Assembly: GCA_902756345.1 (NCBI GenBank)
Contig: CACVQR010000007.1
Span: forward strand, 124,001-188,000
Origin: Fibrobacter succinogenes
Lineage (GTDB): Bacteria; Fibrobacterota; Fibrobacteria; Fibrobacterales; Fibrobacteraceae
Length of the DNA: 64,000 nucleotides
Direction of reading: 5' to 3'
Below are positions 61,551 to 64,000 of the stretch, in pieces. A model generated the notes under the pieces. The model saw only the letters and a list, made by a program, of their open reading frames with translations. It did no database searches and was not told where the DNA came from. Positions within the stretch are counted from its first letter, which is position 1. Every line of letters begins with the position of its first letter. A program made the position numbers and the translations under genes.

Positions 61551-62396
61551 CTAGAGGATAAAGGTGCGGCCCGCATAAACGAATACGCGGTGTTCCAGCC
61601 ACAGTTTGAGGGCTGCCGAAAGCGTGCGCTTTTCGATATCCTTACCCAGTTCCACGAGTTCGTCAATACTTGCCGTTTCGGGCACTCGCTGAATGTCTTG
61701 GCAAATGATGGGGCCCTGGTCCAGGTCTTCGGTGGCAAAGTGGGCGGTTGCACCGATAATCTTCACGCCCTTGTGCCAAGCTTGGTGGTACGGCTTTGCT
61801 CCCTTGAAGGCCGGCAAGAAGCCGTGGTGAATGTTGATAATGCGGTACTTGAATTCTTCAGTGAATGCTTCGCTCAAAATCTGCATGTAACGGGCGAGAA
61901 CCACCGTATCGGTATTGGTTTCGGCGATAATTTCGCGGAAACGGTTCTCGGGAATGCTCTTGTCCGGGTTCGACGGCACATAGTAGAACGGTACACCGAA
62001 GGTGCCGCCCACGGGGCCGAGGTCGGGGTGATTGCCTACAATGCAACTGAACTCGCAGGGGAGGTCTCCATCGCGTCTCTTGAGCAAAAGGTCGTAAAGG
62101 CAGTGGTCCGTCTTCGAGACGAAGATGGCTACGCGCTCAATTTTGGTGGTGTCGAACAACTTCCAGTTTAGGTGGAGGTGACCTTCCAGAGTCTCCAGAT
62201 GCTTGCGGACTTCTTCGATATTTTCGGAATCCGCTTCAAAAACGGCACGTAAAAAGAAAGTTTCGATATCTTTTGCCGTATGTTGCTGTAAATCGACAAT
62301 GTTGGCGCCCGCCTTGGCGAGAACCTGGGTGGTTCCGGCAATAAGTCCCTTTTGGTCAGGGCAATGAATCTGCAAAATGTAACGTGTAATAGCCAT
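61551..62396 (-). CDS. purU: Formyltetrahydrofolate deformylase
   Basis: Hydrolyses 10-formyl-THF to formate and THF, supplying formate for purine synthesis. 281 residues. An N-terminal ACT domain (ILQIHCPDQKGLIAGTTQVLAKAGANIVDLQQH), then a formyltransferase-type catalytic domain: CIVGNHPDL, IINIHHGFLPAFKGAKPYHQAW (Asn/His pair, about 225-245) and IGATAHFATEDLDQGPII (catalytic Asp). Length and order match PurU. Its start faces the FISUMP gene across a 100-base gap. Confidence 0.94.
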   Translation of the reverse strand: MAITRYILQIHCPDQKGLIAGTTQVLAKAGANIVDLQQHTAKDIETFFLRAVFEADSENIEEVRKHLETLEGHLHLNWKLFDTTKIERVAIFVSKTDHCLYDLLLKRRDGDLPCEFSCIVGNHPDLGPVGGTFGVPFYYVPSNPDKSIPENRFREIIAETNTDTVVLARYMQILSEAFTEEFKYRIINIHHGFLPAFKGAKPYHQAWHKGVKIIGATAHFATEDLDQGPIICQDIQRVPETASIDELVELGKDIEKRTLSAALKLWLEHRVFVYAGRTFIL

Positions 62397-62496
62397 AGCC
62401 CAAAATTATAAAATCGCAGGGATTAAGTCTTTGTCCTCCTCCCGAAAAACTAAAATATTCTAACTTTAAAACGAAAACTTTATACGAGAAGGAAAA

Positions 62497-63612
62497 ATGA
62501 GTCGTAAAATCTCTTTCAAGTCTATGATTGCTGTTGTACTCGGTATGGCGGTTGTCCAGGCTGTTGCTGTTCCGCAGAAGTCCTGGGATGCTATTTACAA
62601 TGCCGAAGGCGAAGGTGATTATTCTGCAGCTAAGATCGAAGGTAAAATCCGTTTCGGTAAGTACACGCACTATAAGGAAGTCCAGCCGGTTTCTTTCAAG
62701 GTTGCCGATAGCCTGTTTGCTTTCTCTGTCGCCGGTAACATGACCGTTCCTGCCGACAAGATCGAAAAAGAAGGCTTCTACAACAAGTGTAACGAAACCA
62801 TGGAAGCCTGGATTTCGTTCTTTAATAAGCCGCGCGATTTTGGTGGCGAACAGCTTGTCATCAATATTGCTGGCGTGGACCTCGCCTGTGGCGACGAACT
62901 CTTTGCCGTGGGTGATTTAAGAATCAAGTTCACGAACCCCAAGGCTCAAGAAGCCTGGGCAAATACCCTGGAGGGTCGCGAAAAGTACAAACGTGAAAAG
63001 GTCGTGGAATACCGCCGTGCCGAACAGGAACACCGCGCTTCTCTCCGTGACGTGTCGGGTATGGTCAAGGACCCGCGCGACGGTCAGGTGTACCGCACCA
63101 TCAAGGTGGAAGGCCGTGAATGGTTCGCCCAGAACGTGAACTACAATGTTGAAGGTCACTCCTGGTGCTACGAAGATAAGGAAAACTACTGCGCCCGCGG
63201 TGGTCGTCTGTATGACTTGGAAGGCGCCCGCAAGGCATGCCCCGAAGGCTGGCACCTGCCGCGAGACCGCGAATGGATGGATCTGCTTGTTGGCCTGACT
63301 CATTGCTACGACGGCGTGGACAAGTGCGAAAAGTTTGCGAACAAGATGAAGGCTACCACTGGTTGGCAAGGCGGTGGCGGCACCGACGAATACGGCTTCT
63401 CCATTTTCTCTTCGGGCTACCGCAAGATGGTGGGTAAGTCTATTGTTCGCTACGAAGACATGGGGGAATACGCCGGCTTCTGGTCTGCACAGAACGGTCG
63501 TAACGAAACCATCTGGATTTGGGCAATGGGCCGTATGAGCGACCAGATGGTCCGCCAGCTCGTGCCGAGCAAGACCAACGCCTACTCCGTCCGCTGCATC
63601 AACGGAAATTAG
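62497..63612 (+). CDS. FISUMP-domain secreted protein
   Basis: 371 residues with an N-terminal signal (ISFKSMIAVVLGMAVVQAVA) and an N-terminal unique domain to about 185. The C-terminal ~185 residues are the Fibrobacter succinogenes major paralogous domain: KDPRDGQVYRTIKVEGREWF, AQNVNYNVEGHSWCYEDKEN, CARGGRLYDLEGARKACPEG-W-HLPRDREW, and a final SVRCINGN, with paired Cys. The family is a hallmark of fibrobacters and relatives; the role is not established (possible surface attachment). The start is supported by GAGAAGGA upstream. Confidence 0.9.
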   Translation: MSRKISFKSMIAVVLGMAVVQAVAVPQKSWDAIYNAEGEGDYSAAKIEGKIRFGKYTHYKEVQPVSFKVADSLFAFSVAGNMTVPADKIEKEGFYNKCNETMEAWISFFNKPRDFGGEQLVINIAGVDLACGDELFAVGDLRIKFTNPKAQEAWANTLEGREKYKREKVVEYRRAEQEHRASLRDVSGMVKDPRDGQVYRTIKVEGREWFAQNVNYNVEGHSWCYEDKENYCARGGRLYDLEGARKACPEGWHLPRDREWMDLLVGLTHCYDGVDKCEKFANKMKATTGWQGGGGTDEYGFSIFSSGYRKMVGKSIVRYEDMGEYAGFWSAQNGRNETIWIWAMGRMSDQMVRQLVPSKTNAYSVRCINGN

Positions 63613-63616
63613 TTTT

Positions 63617-63790
63617 AGGGGTATGAGGTCGATCGCCAAGGCTCCCTTTGAGCTATGGGGGCGCTTCGCTTTGGGAAACGTATAAATGAATAACGAGAGC
63701 TTTAAAGCTCTCGTTTTCTGCTTTTGCTCAAAGCCTTGCTCTGCAAGGCGAGCCCAAAGGGCCATAAGCCCGAGCCCATACCTCACAAGC
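63617..63790. repeat. Heptamer-periodic intergenic repeat, family D, with central terminator
   Basis: Left GGTATGAGGTCG and GAGCTATGGGGGCGC; right GGCCATAAGCC and CCCATACCTCAC of complementary type. The two halves flank the perfect 24-base palindrome at 63692-63715. Same family as 55507-55602. Confidence 0.6.
63692..63717. terminator. Bidirectional terminator between FISUMP gene and argS
   Basis: AACGAGAGCTTT and AAAGCTCTCGTT form a perfect inverted repeat followed by TTCTG. It serves the convergent FISUMP and argS genes. Confidence 0.65.
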
Positions 63791-63797
63791 TGCGTTG

Positions 63798-64000
63798 CTA
63801 CATCTGCCTAATCGGGAAGAGTCCGAGCAGGTCGAGTACGTTTTCGAGCACGATCTGTGTCGCCTGAACCAGGAAGAGTCTGGACTTTTCTTCGGCACTC
63901 CCGAGCACGCGGTCTTCGTGGATGAACTTGTGGGCGGCTTCTGCGATTTCCAAGGCATACTGGGCGAGTACGCTCGGTTCATCACCGGCGACAGCGTCCA
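63798..64000 (-). CDS. argS: Arginyl-tRNA synthetase, C-terminal end (partial)
   Basis: Attaches arginine to its tRNA. Only the last 66 residues are in the window; the gene continues beyond 64000. The translated end is LAQYALEIAEAAHKFIHEDR, then RLFLVQATQIVLENVLDLLG-LFPIRQM and the stop TAG at 63798. This is the helical DALR anticodon-binding domain with the characteristic Ala/Leu pattern and an -M ending. Class assignment from this tail alone: argS fits best, other DALR enzymes such as cysS are less likely. Confidence 0.7.
   Translation of the reverse strand, partial: DAVAGDEPSVLAQYALEIAEAAHKFIHEDRVLGSAEEKSRLFLVQATQIVLENVLDLLGLFPIRQM

Overview
The window looks like chromosomal DNA of a Fibrobacter-type bacterium (phylum Fibrobacterota). 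The clues are a FISUMP-domain protein (62497-63612), exported proteins with long poly-Ser linkers (34485-38117, 43736-45223), DUF5683-like envelope proteins, a C-terminal tail resembling a type IX secretion sorting domain, and Gram-negative envelope genes (Kdo transferase, lipoproteins, RND efflux, beta-barrels). Most genes are ordinary housekeeping or envelope genes. I see no phage, insertion sequence, CRISPR array or defence island.

Layout: 1-3.5 kb, end of an outer-membrane protein, a D-Ala-D-Ala dipeptidase, a tandem hairpin array (1152-1465) and priA. 3.6-8.2 kb, a seven-repeat DUF349 protein, Sua5 and gmk. 8.3-13 kb, a GT2 glycosyltransferase, a large membrane glycosyltransferase with an NPCBM-like tail, and a polybasic-tailed exported protein. 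13-21.7 kb, tkt, nrdR, an rRNA-type methyltransferase, a UDG-like protein, coaBC, rpsA (frameshifted) and cmk. 21.7-34 kb, two coupled lipoproteins, a TraB protein, a HAD phosphatase with a structured leader, then a sulfur-assimilation block (cysK, iron-dependent ADH, metY, Rrf2 regulator), an M16 peptidase, a NERD protein and a DEAD-box helicase. 34-38.9 kb, tRNA-Ser(CGA), a 1210-residue GLUG/InlB-repeat surface protein, and a tandem tRNA-Glu(TTC) locus with eight terminator-like hairpins. 38.9-43.5 kb, an ABC transporter, an ICMT-like methyltransferase, waaA, ispH and rpmB. 43.7-50.2 kb, two DUF5683-like proteins and an RND efflux pair. 50.2-56.8 kb, an FtsB-like protein, dprA, mazG, a candidate small RNA, fusA (frameshifted), an EcsC-like protein and map. 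56.8-64 kb, a second DEAD-box helicase, envelope proteins, pyrE, purU, the FISUMP protein and the 3' end of argS.

The most unusual content is non-coding. (1) Four 41-bp inverted repeats sit at an 84/85-bp period between vanX-like and priA, with a compensatory change in the arms. (2) Two promoter + tRNA-Glu units are each followed by four hairpins that share a scaffold but have unrelated stems. (3) At least five families of degenerate 7-bp-periodic sequence fill the gaps between genes, many folding back on themselves. Copies of two families, plus a third type of dispersed repeat, lie in frame inside priA, coaBC and a DEAD-box helicase, always in linkers. (4) Structured leaders precede metY and the HAD gene, and a probable small RNA lies between mazG and fusA.

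rpsA and fusA both carry an internal deletion plus frameshift. Both genes are normally essential, so a sequencing or assembly fault is the simplest explanation. All identifications come from reading motifs by eye; no database search or folding program was run.
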